Counted from the first letter of the stretch, positions 9,962 to 20,025 are shown. The stretch: DNA of 64,000 bases from Castor canadensis (GCF_047511655.1 NC_133395.1:75324158-75388157), one strand, 5' to 3'. The notes: generated from the sequence alone by a model not told the origin. Program-made: numbers and translations.

Positions 9962-10819
9962 AGTTAAATTGAGAATTACTTTCATCCATAATTGAAACTC
10001 CTCTAAATCTCGGTCAGTTGATAACAAATTTCACATAGCGCACTTACATTTGCAAAACAAAGAGTAATCAGTTCTATTCACAGCATGGGATTATTAGAAT
10101 CAAACAATTTGAAAGTCTGTCCTTGAAGGACTAATAGAAAAGTAGGTTCTAATCTTTCCATGAGGACTCTATTCTTTAACTCCCATTACCATGTAATGGT
10201 GGTTATATATTTCGCAGTACCCACATTGAAGAAGACCTGAGAATGTATGTCCAAAAGCGTGAGCTTAAAATGCAAGACTCGTTAACTTTGTTGTTGACAT
10301 TAGTCCCAGGGAAGGCTCTGAAAGTGCTGGCTGTAAATGCCTTTTCCCATTTATCTAAATATGGACTGCTCAGGAAACTTTGAGACTCTGTTAAAAAGTA
10401 TTTTTAATTAGTTGGGCCAGCTTTTAAAATGATGCCACACTTAGAAAGTCAGGGTATATTTTCTTATATTGTGGTTTGCCCCTTTATAAATCAAAATAGG
10501 AAAGAAACCAAACTTTGCATCTTGGTGCAAGTTACCCAATTTTTTTGAAAATGATTTTTCTTTTTAAAACCCGAACTCATTTACCAGAGTCATGTTTATC
10601 TGCTTAACAGTGTAGGGAACAATTTGGCAATTTTGTGGTTTTGAGATTATCGTTCTCTTAAAGTGCCAGTGTTTTAAAAATAGCGTTCTTGTAATTTTAC
10701 ACGCTTTTGTGATGGAGTGCTGTTTTGTTATATAATTTTGACTTGGATTCTATCCATTTTGCATTTGTTTATGTAATTTTCAGGAGGAATACTGAACATC
10801 TTGAGTCCTGGATGATACT

Positions 10820-10825
10820 AATAAA
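10820..10825 (+). terminator. HMGB1: AATAAA polyadenylation signal of HMGB1 (distal)
   Basis: A canonical hexamer in a segment that resembles the human gene's distal signal, followed by T-rich sequence. It is the likely signal for the longer, about 2.4-kb, mRNA class. Confidence 0.65.
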
Positions 10826-11496
10826 CTAATAATTGCAGAGGTTTTAAATATTAGTTAAATGACTTTCACTTGAGAATTTAAGATTTTGTCATATTTTTAA
10901 TTGTTTCCAGTAATAACTCCTAGCAACACCTTTTAATTAAGTATAAGGGCTGGCAAAGTTTTTCCCTTTAAAAATACTTCCTGCTTACAAATAGGGTTAA
11001 TGGGCAGATAAGGTTTTTGTCAAATATTTCAAGTAGCCAGAAGATGCTATGTATACAAGTGAAAATTTTTACTTTTCAGAAAGTTTAAAGCAAGGCACAT
11101 GTAAGTGAAAAGCATGGTAGGTTACTACAAATCAAAGGCCTATCCATTTGGTAAGCCAAATGAGGACCTCAGCAGGTTGTCTCAGAATTACCAAGTTTCA
11201 GTCAAGGGGAACAGATGACTATCATCTGGTTTAGATGGAAGTTTCTGCTGTAGTGGAGATGACCATTGTCAACATCTGTTGCTAGTAAGTCTGATCCATC
11301 TAAAAAAACGGATCCTGCCTCAAGGAAACATCTTGGTAACTAGTGGGTGTGTTGTGGCAGCTTTTTAAGATGTTGAAAATGGGGACGAGGGTTTTTTGGG
11401 TTACTTGTTTTAACTGGCTTCAGGTTTGACAGGGAAGCGAGCAAGAAACCTTAGATCTGTTCAGACAGTACCCCAGGAACTTGGATTTTTGTTTTG

Positions 11497-11668
11497 CTTT
11501 TGGTGACACTAGGCTTTGAACTCGGCCTTGGGCTTAGTAGCAGGCACTCTTGCCACTTGAGCCATACCCCCAGCCCAAAGTGGGTTTTTTTTGGGGGGTG
11601 GGAGAGCAGGGAATGGGGCTTGAACTCGGGTTTTTTGAACTTGTTAGCAAGCCAAGTCCTCAGTCCAA
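11497..11668 (-). repeat. Two adjacent ID-type SINEs
   Basis: Units at about 11497-11577 and 11600-11668; the second is G-rich and decayed. They are the first SINEs downstream of HMGB1. Confidence 0.65.
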
Positions 11669-11766
11669 CTTGGATATTTTGAGCCTAACACACAAGTACA
11701 TGAAAGTGAGAAGAGATTACTTAGATTGTAATTCAGTGTAAAACCTTAATTTAAAAAGGGAAGGGG

Positions 11767-11850
11767 GGGCTGGGGATGTGGCTCAGTGGTGGAGTATTCA
11801 TCCAGCATGTGTAAGGCCCTGAGTTCAATCTCCAGCACTGCAAAAAAAAA
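11767..11850 (+). repeat. ID-type SINE (classical ID)
   Basis: Contains 'gctggggatgtggctcagtg' followed by a short A-tail; closer to the BC1-like ID than to the dimer tail. Confidence 0.8.
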
Positions 11851-11868
11851 AGTAGTTAAAATGATTTT

Positions 11869-12087
11869 GTTTTTTGGCAGTACTGGGAGATTTGGTTTCA
11901 GGGCTTCATGCTTGCTAGGCAGGCACTCTTCCGCTTTGAGCCACTCCACCACCCATTTGTGTGTTGGGTGTTTTCAAGATAGGTTCTCTCAAACCAACGC
12001 TAAGTGTGGCTCCGGACTGTCATCCTCCTGATCTCTGTCTCCTGGGAAGCTGGGGTTACAGGTGTGAGCCTCCAGCACTAGACTGCT
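11869..12087 (-). repeat. B1-ID dimer SINE
   Basis: Full-length, with several substitutions in the B1 half. Confidence 0.85.
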
Positions 12088-12399
12088 GGGTGATGTTTTG
12101 AGAAGGTACAGGAACTGTTTCAATACCTACAGATAGCTATGGCACAATGGAGTCAGAGATTTTAACTTCAAGAGAAAGTGTAGACTTTAGGTTTCCTGAT
12201 CTAAAAATCAGTATATGGCATACTGATGAAGACAATCTCGTTCCTTAACTTGCCCGTGTGAAGGCTGCGAACTAGTGCTGGTTAGCTGGTGTCAATTTGA
12301 TGAGCTTCCATGAAGATGCTGACGTTTTCCATGTTTGCTTAGAGTGAAATCTGGAAAAGTTAGGTTCTCTGCACCACAAGAGTAAAGGTTAAAAGATAG

Positions 12400-12603
12400 G
12401 GAACCAGTGGCTTACACCTGTAATCCTAGCTACTTGGGAGGCTGAGATCAGGAGGATCAAAGTTTGAAGCCATTCTGGGCAAATAGTTCCTGAAACCCCT
12501 TCTCCACAATAACCAGAGCAAACTGAACTGGAGGTGTGGCTCAAGTGGTAGAGCATCTGCTTTCCAAGTGTGAATCCCTAAATTCAAATCCTAGTCCCGC
12601 CCC
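12400..12603 (+). repeat. B1-ID dimer SINE
   Basis: Linker of the 'ccacaataaccagagcaaac' type, which marks a second dimer subfamily in this window (compare 43518 and 22110). Confidence 0.85.
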
Positions 12604-12639
12604 TACCCCCAGAAAAGAGGGAAAGCACACTTTTGATAG

Positions 12640-13225
12640 CCATTCAACAGAATATTTCCTTAGCCTGGGGAACCAGCAGCTGCTGATGTTATGGCAGTAT
12701 CTGACTATATGGAGAACTGCACAGGACAGAAAAACACTTAGCCTTTTTCGAGGTTTTATTACACATGGTTTTGACCAAGTTCGGTCAAAAAAGATTTAAC
12801 TCAAAAGAGCTGGTTGCGTTCAAACCACAGTAGGGCCAAAAGTATAAAAAAAAATTCAAAAACAAATTTAAATGCCTGTGCAAGAACTAACTACAAAGCC
12901 TCAGTTGATGTGAAGAAGCCTTAATCAGGGTTTCATCTTTAAATCACATGATCTGCTGAGTGTTTCCCTGCCCTTAGTTTTGTGAAAATCTGCCTCCCCA
13001 AAAGCAAATTATGCCCCCAAAGCAAGGTAATAGTGAACGTGATTAATTGAAGTGATAAAGCGAAATTTTTAGGTTTGTTGAAAGGCATGTCTAGTGGAAG
13101 TTGGGGGGCATTGTGGGAAACGGATCAGGTATCTGTAGTACAGCACTGAGTTCTGTGCCTCCTGCACATGAGGATTTTCCTTAGTGGTGGTCTCCTTGGA
13201 ACCATGAACCTACAGATACCCAGGT
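12640..13225. repeat. Dispersed repeat, copy 1 (Tigger-like end)
   Basis: Homologous to 52595-53510. A near-identical core runs from about 12950 to 13015, and both copies share 'tggtctccttggaaccatg' near the right end. In copy 2 the right end continues into gtggataccaaagg, which resembles a Tigger/pogo terminal repeat. The name of the family is not certain. Confidence 0.6.
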
Positions 13226-13245
13226 TATACTAAACTAGCAATTCT

Positions 13246-13320
13246 TATTTTGGCAGCACTGGAGTTTGAACTCAGGGCCTTGCGCACGCTAGGCAGGCAC
13301 TCTATCCCTTTAGCCCCAAT
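13246..13320 (-). repeat. ID-type SINE
   Basis: Degenerate right end (ccctttagcccc). Confidence 0.7.
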
Positions 13321-13719
13321 TATAGCAACTTTTAAATGAAAAGTGTGGCCACTATCTTCCTTGACATCATAGTCTATGATAAAAGCCCTAATTTTGGTCT
13401 GCTTAGAACAGCATGCCTTCTCAAAGGACCTCAAACAGAAGCACTTTTGCATATCACAATATGGTACTATTGCAAATTTATACATATCAAACACGGCCCA
13501 AGTCTAAACCATAAATGTAAACCTTTGACTAGTAATTAGCTGTCTTACTAACAAAGGATGCAATAAGTTAAAACTTATTTTCCACATTTATGCTTTATGT
13601 CACTTTCAAGTGGCCCTGCCCTTGAAATACCTTTTAATACCAGGTAAAAGAAAACGGTTTGTAGAGCTATCCAACAAAAGATGCAAAGCATTTGATTTTC
13701 TTGTCCCCTTGTTTTCTGT
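13321..13719. other. Unassigned intergenic sequence
   Basis: No gene or repeat recognised. A 67-codon frame at 13336-13539 has no recognisable domain. Confidence 0.4.
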
Positions 13720-13899
13720 TATAGGCTTGAACCCACGGCTTACACCTTGAGCCACTCCACCAGCCCATTTTTGTGAAGGGTTTTTTCAAGATAGGGTCTC
13801 TCGACCCTATCTTTGCCCGGGCTGGCTTCAAACCTTGATCTTCCTGATCGCTTCCTCCTGAGTAGCTAGTATTACAGGCATGAGCCACTGCCACTTGGC
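13720..13899 (-). repeat. B1-ID dimer SINE with short ID part
   Basis: Lacks the middle of the ID unit, going straight from gcttgaaccc to cttacaccttgagcc. The same deletion is seen at 17400, 34300 and 50920, so it defines a subfamily. Confidence 0.8.
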
Positions 13900-14290
13900 T
13901 TGTCCCCTTCTAATTGCAAAGCAGCACTAACGCTTGCCACAACTTGAGAAATTCCCTGGGTCCCTGGAGTAAGGAAACAAAATTTTTGTCTGTTCTAGGA
14001 ATGCTGCTATTTCGTGATATACCATGGTACAAAAATATATACCACACAGCATAATTTAATATGCCACACTTACGGTGGGTTTTGGTTTCAGATAAATCCT
14101 ACCTGCCAGGAGGGAATGTAATCACTTGCACCTTTAGGGATGTCCCTTGGTCTGGGCTTTCTAGAGAGCTGAATTTATTGAGCATCCAGAAAAAGAGGAA
14201 GTAGTAATATAGATGTGGAACAATATGAAGATAAACCTAAGAAATAGTGGGCAAAGTGTGTGGAGACAAATCTAGTCATAGAAAATCAGG
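13900..14290. other. Unassigned intergenic sequence
   Basis: No recognisable gene, repeat or regulatory pattern. Confidence 0.4.
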
Positions 14291-14291
14291 G

Positions 14292-14370
14292 CAGGGGCTG
14301 GGGCTTAGCATGGCAGATCGTATGTTTAGCATTCATGAAGCCCTGGGTTTGGGTCTCCAGCATCAAAAGG
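14292..14370 (+). repeat. ID-type SINE, degenerate
   Basis: Recognised by ggggctgggg...cttagcat and gaagccctgggtt. Confidence 0.6.
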
Positions 14371-14536
14371 GGGGAGTAGGTGGGGAATACCCTAAAGGAA
14401 AACAAAAGTCAGTGAAAAGGGGGTTTAGAGGACCCCTATAAATTTCAATACTTTTACTTTTCTCTTTAGTCACATCCTCAGACATACAGATGACATGTCA
14501 CAGTATAACACTCCATAGTAATTGTTCATTCTCACT

Positions 14537-14665
14537 TTTTTTTTTTTTTTTTTTTGGTGGCAATGGGGTTTGAACTCAGGGCTTCCCACCTCAGGTAGGT
14601 GCTCTAGCACTTGAGCCACTCTTGGGCCCTGTTTTGTGGTGAGTGTTTTCAAGATTGGGTGACAG
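14537..14665 (-). repeat. ID part plus start of B1 linker
   Basis: Truncated dimer that stops at gattgggtgacag. A T21 leader precedes it. Immediately followed by another dimer. Confidence 0.7.
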
Positions 14666-14667
14666 TC

Positions 14668-14888
14668 TTTTTTTTTTTTCTTGATGGGACTGGGTTTGAA
14701 GTCAGCGCCTCGTGCTTGCAGAGCAGGTGCTCTACCATTTGAGCCACACCTCCAGTCCACTTTGCTCTGGTTATTTTGGAGATGGGGTCTCTCAAAATAT
14801 TTGCCTGGGCTGGCTTTGAACATCAGTCCTCTCAATCTCAGACTCCCAGGTAGCTAGGATTACAGGAGTGAGCCACAGCTGCCTGGCT
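14668..14888 (-). repeat. B1-ID dimer SINE
   Basis: Linker of the 'tggttattttggagatgggg' type. Confidence 0.85.
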
Positions 14889-15302
14889 GTGTGTCAATAT
14901 TGCAGAAGCAGCAGTGACAGTTTTGGGAAAGGGAGCTTGGGAACAAGGGGTATCCAAAAGATGAGGGATTAAGGACTGTGTGGGCCATGTTCTAGGTAGC
15001 GGGAGACAGGGTATCTGGAAAGGGGGAGTACATCTGGAACACTGGTCTAAAGGGGATAGTGGTGAGCACTGCTTTACTTCCTTGCTGGGGACTGTACTTT
15101 AGGTAAAGGACAAATTCCAATTATGTTTATAAACACAATTGTACTTACAGGCCTAAAGAGGAATTAAGCTTAGTTCCTTAGAGTTACATAGACTCTCTAA
15201 TTAGAAGCTTTAGCATGTTTTTGTTTATCGGGTTTCAATTAGAGATCATCTTATAAAGTGTTCTAAACATAACCAGATAAGAGAATAAAAACACCTAAAA
15301 TA
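14889..15302. other. Unassigned intergenic sequence
   Basis: G-rich, then AT-rich single-copy-looking DNA. No feature recognised. Confidence 0.4.
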
Positions 15303-15500
15303 AGCCAGGTGCAGTGGTGCATGCCTTAATTCTAGCACTTGGGAGGCAGAGGCAGAAGGATTACAAGTTTGAGGCCAGCCTGGGCTTCATAGTGAGATGC
15401 TGTCTCAAAAAAACAAAACAAGGGCTGGCAGAGTACAGTTAGTGCCTGCCTAGCAAGCCTAACAACCTTGAGGCCCTGAGTTCAAACCCCAATACTGCCA
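15303..15500 (+). repeat. B1-type SINE followed by an ID-type SINE
   Basis: B1 at 15303-15420 with an aacaaaaca tail, and ID at 15423-15500. Confidence 0.8.
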
Positions 15501-15608
15501 AAACCAAAACAAAACAAACAGAACCAAACACACACACACAAGAAAACAAAGAAAACCCAATAACTAAAACAAAGCTACCAGAGTACTCGTAAAGGTAAAG
15601 AAAAACAA

Positions 15609-15743
15609 GGCCAGGCGCTGGTGACTCACACCTGTAGTCCTAGCTATTCAGAAGGCAGAGTTTGTGAGACCCTATCAAAAAGCCCAACACAAAAAGGGGC
15701 TGGTGGAGTGGCTCAAGGTATAGGCACCTGAATTCTGAAAAAA

Positions 15744-15760
<17 letters not shown>
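15609..15760 (+). repeat. B1-ID dimer SINE, deleted
   Basis: The middle of the B1 half is missing. Its poly-A tail grades into the compound microsatellite that follows. Confidence 0.75.

Positions 15761-15826
<66 letters not shown>
15738..15826. repeat. Compound microsatellite A24-(AT)12-(AG)21
   Basis: Three uninterrupted simple tracts in series, growing from a SINE poly-A tail. Confidence 0.95.
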
Positions 15827-15827
<1 letters not shown>

Positions 15828-16251
15828 CTCACTCAAAGACTAACTGCAGGATGAGAAGAACCCAAGCAGCGCCAGGCTCAGCGGGAGCACAGTCTGAGAG
15901 CCCCTTCCCCCCACTTTAAGGCCTCCTCTCTGCCCCTGACTTCCAGACCTGGTCTCCTGCCATGTTACAGTTGTTCAGCTGTCGATGTGTATGGAAGAGG
16001 GAGTGCTGCTATAGTGAATCCTCCAGAAGACCTTGGAAAGAACCCGAGCAACACGCTCCACACTACAACAACTTTGGAAAAACTGGTTGCCTTTAGTATG
16101 AATGAAAGTCATGTTCATTGTCAGCAGATAAATAAGAACACATTAACGTACAAAGACTGTCACTATGGTCCTTTTGCTTGTGTTATGTATTTTTGCATGT
16201 ATGGACATATTTTTACAGTGGAGGGGACACACAGCCTTCATGTGTCTCCCC

Positions 16252-16332
16252 CATGTTGGTACTAATGGATGGAACCCAGGACCTCACACATATGAAGTGC
16301 GTGCTCTACCACTGAGTCACATCCCCAGCCCT
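16252..16332 (-). repeat. ID-type SINE (classical ID)
   Basis: Ends in 'ctgagtcacatccccagccc', the reverse of the classical ID start. Confidence 0.8.
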
Positions 16333-16819
16333 TGAATCATTTCCAAGTGAGCATTTAGCATATCCACGATGTTCTGCAATCACCACCTCGATTTAGTTCC
16401 AAAATATTTCCATCACCCCAAAAAAGAAGCCCTATACTCACTAATTCCTCCCTCCCCACTCGTGCCTGACCAATGTGCTCTGTCTGCATGGATTTAGCTC
16501 TTCTGGATATTTCATATAAATGGAGTCATACAATATGCGACTTTTCATACCTAACTTCTTTCCCTTGGCCTATTTTCACCATTCACATTGTAGCATATTT
16601 CAATACCTTATTAAGCCCTTTTAAGGCTGAATAATATTCCATTGTATGAGTACACCATACATCCTTTATCATTTGATGAACACTTGGGTTGTTTGTACAT
16701 TTTGACTATAGTGAATAGTCATGTGTGCATGTACTCAAGTTCCTGCTTTTAATTCTTTGGTTATCTATCTAGGAGTGGACTCGCTGGACACATGACGTGC
16801 TAATTCTCTAACTACTTTT

Positions 16820-16902
16820 GTTTTGGAGGTACAGGGTCTGAGTTCAGGGTTTTGCACTTGTTAAGCAGGTGCTCTACTGCTTGAGCCCCACCCACAGCCC
16901 CT
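16820..16902 (-). repeat. ID-type SINE inside the L1 fragment
   Basis: Ends in ccccacccacagcccc. Younger than the L1 host. Confidence 0.8.
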
Positions 16903-17084
16903 CAGTTTCACTGTTTGAGGAGCCCCCCAGTCTGTCTTCCACAGCAGCTGCGTTACTTTATATTCCCACCTCAAGTATGAGCCTTCCCTTTCTTTTTAAT
17001 CTAGCCAACATCCTGGTTACCATTTTTTCCCTATCATAACCATCCTCATGGCTGTGCAGTGTGTCTCATTGTAGTTTGTGTGTG

Positions 17085-17283
17085 TGTGTGCTGCTGGGGT
17101 TTGAACTCAGGGCCTCACGCTTGCTAAGCAGGTGCTCTCCCACTTGAGCCACTCCACCAGCCCTGTTTTATGTTGAGTTTTTTCAAGATAGGGTCTCAAG
17201 AACTATTTGCCAGAGCTGGCTTCGAACCACTATCTTCCTGATCTTTGCCTCCTGAGTAGCTAGGATTACAGATGTGGGCCATT
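17085..17283 (-). repeat. B1-ID dimer SINE inside the L1 fragment
   Basis: Complete copy with a (GT)n-like leader at 17076-17090. Confidence 0.85.
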
Positions 17284-17380
17284 GTGGTTTTGATTTACAT
17301 TTCGCTAATGACTAATGATGTATCTTTTCATGTGTTTATTGGCCATTTGTATATCTTCTTTGAAGAACTAGTTCAGTCTA

Positions 17381-17570
17381 CTTTTTTTTTTTTTTTTGTT
17401 ATACTGGAGTTTGAACCCAGGGCCTACACCTTGAGCCACTCCACCAGCCCTTTTTATGTGAGATGTTTTTCAAGACAGGGTCTCGAGAACTATTTGTCTG
17501 GGCTAGCTTTGAACCGTCATCCTCCTGCTCTCTGCCCCCTGAGTAGCTGGGATTACAGGCATGAATGTCC
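17381..17570 (-). repeat. B1-ID dimer SINE with short ID part
   Basis: Same internal ID deletion as the copy at 13720. T15-type leader. Confidence 0.8.
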
Positions 17571-17699
17571 ATTTTATATCCATAATTTGAATTGGGCTCC
17601 CTGTCTTGTATGTGAGTGTGCATTATCAAATGGCAATATGTTTACAGATGTTCTATTTGCAAGTTACTTTTTCTGCTTGGTAATCTATCTTTGTTCTTG

Positions 17700-17915
17700 T
17701 TTGCTTGTTTTTGTGGTGTTGGTGATGCAACCCAAAGTCTCACACATGCTGGGCTGGTTCAAAGCCAGCCCAGGCAAATACCTTGAATTACATCCTAGCT
17801 CTCATCTTCTATTTTCTCTCTCTCCCTCTTTTCTTGATAGGACTGGGGTTTGAACTCAGGGCTTTGCACTTGCAAAGCAGACATTCTACTGCTTGAGCCA
17901 CATCTCCAGTTCCCT
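17700..17915 (-). repeat. Rearranged SINE pair
   Basis: A rearranged ID piece joined to a B1 piece at 17749-17773, where the sequence forms a perfect 9-bp inverted repeat with a 7-nt loop. An ID unit of the tttgcacttgcaaagc type follows at 17830-17913. Confidence 0.6.
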
Positions 17916-17929
17916 CATCCTATATTCTT

Positions 17930-18147
17930 ACTCTGCACAGTATCACTTTTAATGTCAGTGATATCCCATTGAATGAATGCGAAGTACCACACATTATTTA
18001 CTCAGTCTTCTATCATTAAACATCCCGGTAGCTTGTGAATTTACTATCTAATGGTAGGGCTGGGATAACTCACCTTTCCTTACACTCATACTTTTGCCTA
18101 TGATTATTTTATTAGGATATAAATATGAAAAGTGAAATTGCTGAATC
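17930..18147 (-). repeat. Old LINE fragment (probably L1)
   Basis: Contains 'aagtgaaattgctgaatcaa', typical of reverse-strand L1 3' regions. It resumes at 18796 after the inserted block. Confidence 0.55.
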
Positions 18148-18164
18148 AAAGGATGAGCTGATCT

Positions 18165-18310
18165 TTCCTCCCTTCCTCCCTCCCTTCCTTTTCTCCTCTC
18201 TTCCCCTGCCCTCCTTCCTCCCTTCCTTTTTTCCTTCCTTCCTTCCTTCCTCCCTCCCTCCCTTTCTTCCTTCCTTTTTTAATCTCTTCTCCTTTTCTTC
18301 CTTTCTTTTC
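18165..18310. repeat. Polypyrimidine (TTCC/TCCC)n tract
   Basis: Nearly pure C/T for about 145 bases. Confidence 0.95.
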
Positions 18311-18397
18311 CAGACAAGCTCCCTAGCCTGGGCTGGCCTTCAATGCCTCAGTCTTCTGAGTGCTGGGATTACTGACGTGCAACACCACGCCTGGCTG
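18311..18397 (-). repeat. B1-type SINE fragment
   Basis: Contains tcttctgagtgctgggatta and ccacgcctggct. Confidence 0.75.
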
Positions 18398-18795
18398 TAT
18401 CAGTATCATTGAGGGCGCCACGACCCCAAACCGGACCGGGGCTGTCCACTGGAGGCCAGTGCGGTGGACTAAGTGGCCTCAGCTTCTTCATCTGGAAAGT
18501 GGGGACGTTATGGGATTTCCATACAATGATGAAGCAAAAGCCAAAGTCCTCATTGTGCCCCAGAAGGCTCCAGCCACTCCAGCTTCTGCCAATCACATTG
18601 CAACCTCAGGCCCTTTGCACTGCCTGGATCACTTCTGCTCCCAACTCCTCCCCCACTCCAACTCTGCATGCCTTCTCTAAAATCCCCCTTTCCTACCCCA
18701 CAAGCCTCATCCCCCTTCCCTGTTTCATTTATCTCTAAAATTTTCACAACATGCTAACAAAAAATGAAAAAAAAAAAAAAAAAAGGATGAGCTGA

Positions 18796-19383
18796 ACTTG
18801 GTGAGTTTTACCAAGCTGCCTTCAGAAACTTTTCACTGAAATATAATAACTTTTTAAAAAGCTATTCAGACAATTTTACATATAAGAGAAGAGGTTAGGG
18901 TCATGGTTTCTAAGATTGTACAAAGGTTCAAGCCTACCACCACGGAGGAATCGTGAAAGGGTAACCTTCAAACGCAAGCAGGTAAAAGCCTGAAGACCCA
19001 GGAAGCCCACTGGCTTGAAATGCCCATTTCCCTTCTACTTCAGTTATTTTACTACTTTTCAGGTTGAAGATTAACAGAAAGAGCTTTTTATATTCAAGTG
19101 ATTGCAGAACTGCAAAAGGAGAACTCGGGCATTTGGAATGGGTGGGAAAGCTGAAAGTCCTGCCACCACGTCACAGCTTTCTTGTTTTTCATTTCATTGC
19201 TTCCCATTCTTTGTAATGACCTGCCTCATTTTCAGAACTTACTAGGCAGTCATTGTATCACAAGTTTTTCCCTTAAATATGCGCTTTAACTGTCCCCGGG
19301 GCCAGGCTCCTATGGGAATTTTACAATACCTAGATCCCATGGATTTTACAATAAATAGATCAAACCTGAAAAAGCAGTGTAAG
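18796..19383. other. LINE remnant, then unassigned sequence
   Basis: The first about 50 bases continue the old LINE. The rest shows nothing recognisable. Confidence 0.4.
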
Positions 19384-19581
19384 TAGCTGGGTGCCAGTGG
19401 CTCACGCCTATAATCCTAGCTACTCAGGAGGCAGAGATCAGGAGGATCTCGGTTCAAAGCCAGCCCAGGCAAATACCTTGAGAGACTCTATTTCAAAAAA
19501 ACCCATCACATGTACACAGCAAAAGGGCTAGTGGAATGGCTGAAGGTGTAGGCCCTGAGTTCAAATCCCAGTCAGTACTGA
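19384..19581 (+). repeat. B1-ID dimer SINE
   Basis: Bounded by a perfect 14-bp target duplication, aaaaagcagtgtaa, at 19369-19382 and 19587-19600. Confidence 0.92.
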
Positions 19582-19721
19582 AAAAAAAAAAGCAGTGTAA
19601 ATTTCACATTTCTTTTAAGAACCTAAATTTTGAAGATTGACATTGCAAACTTTTGTGCCATGAATTTATACACATTGACCAGTAGATAATCAAAATGTAC
19701 CATTAGAAATAGTATTGATTT

Positions 19722-20025
19722 TACTGGGTGTGGTGGCTTGTAATTCTAGCTACTCAGGAGGCTGAGATTAGGAGAATCTCCATTTGAGGCCAGCCTGGGC
19801 AAAAAGTTCTCAAGACTCCATCTTAATCAATAAAAGCTGGGTGCATACCTGTCATCATATCTATGTGGAAACATAAATAGGAGGATCACAGCTTAGATCA
19901 TCAGACACATAAACACCCTTTTCGAAAAATAACTAAAGCAAAAAGGCCTGAAGGAATGGCTCAAGTGGTAAAGCACCTGCCTCCTAAGTTCAAGGCCCTG
20001 ATTTCAAACCCCAGTACCACAAACA
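19722..20025 (+). repeat. Two degenerate SINEs in tandem
   Basis: A B1 part at 19722-19830, then a more decayed dimer at 19836-20025 that retains a good ID tail (gcacctgcctcctaag). Confidence 0.7.

Larger units (their letters stand above)
9338..10845 (+). other. HMGB1: HMGB1 3' UTR
   Basis: The sequence after the stop is AT-rich and matches the long conserved HMGB1 3' UTR that I recall from human (for example the Ctaagtaaatac segment near 9770 and the actaataaactaataattg segment near 10818). Canonical AATAAA signals are at 9956-9961 and 10820-10825. Mammalian HMGB1 makes several mRNA lengths by alternative polyadenylation. The end given assumes use of the 10820 signal. Recognisable HMGB1-like 3' sequence seems to continue to about 11150, so a longer isoform is possible. 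Confidence 0.8.
16336..17690 (-). repeat. L1M-type LINE-1 3' fragment, split by SINEs
   Basis: Reverse-strand match to the conserved end of old L1 ORF2 and its 3' UTR, for example 'ggctgaataatattccattg' near 16627 and 'ttggccatttgtatatcttc' near 17339. SINEs at 16820-16902, 17085-17283 and 17381-17570 interrupt it. No intact reading frame remains. Confidence 0.85.
18148..18795 (+). mobile_element. Retroposed composite block with 14-bp target duplication
   Basis: The sequence aaaggatgagctga occurs at 18148-18161 and 18782-18795. Between them lie a polypyrimidine tract, a reverse B1-like piece (18311-18397), MIR/L2-like sequence, about 300 bp of unassigned sequence and a 3' poly-A run. Direct repeats plus a terminal A-run indicate a single L1-mediated insertion. 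Confidence 0.75.

Noticed and set aside
16336..17690. Possible functional LINE-1 ORF2.
   Set aside because: Only an old 3' fragment, broken by three SINEs and many stops.
17272..17853. 193-codon + frame.
   Set aside because: It runs through L1 and SINE sequence and is a chance frame in repeats.
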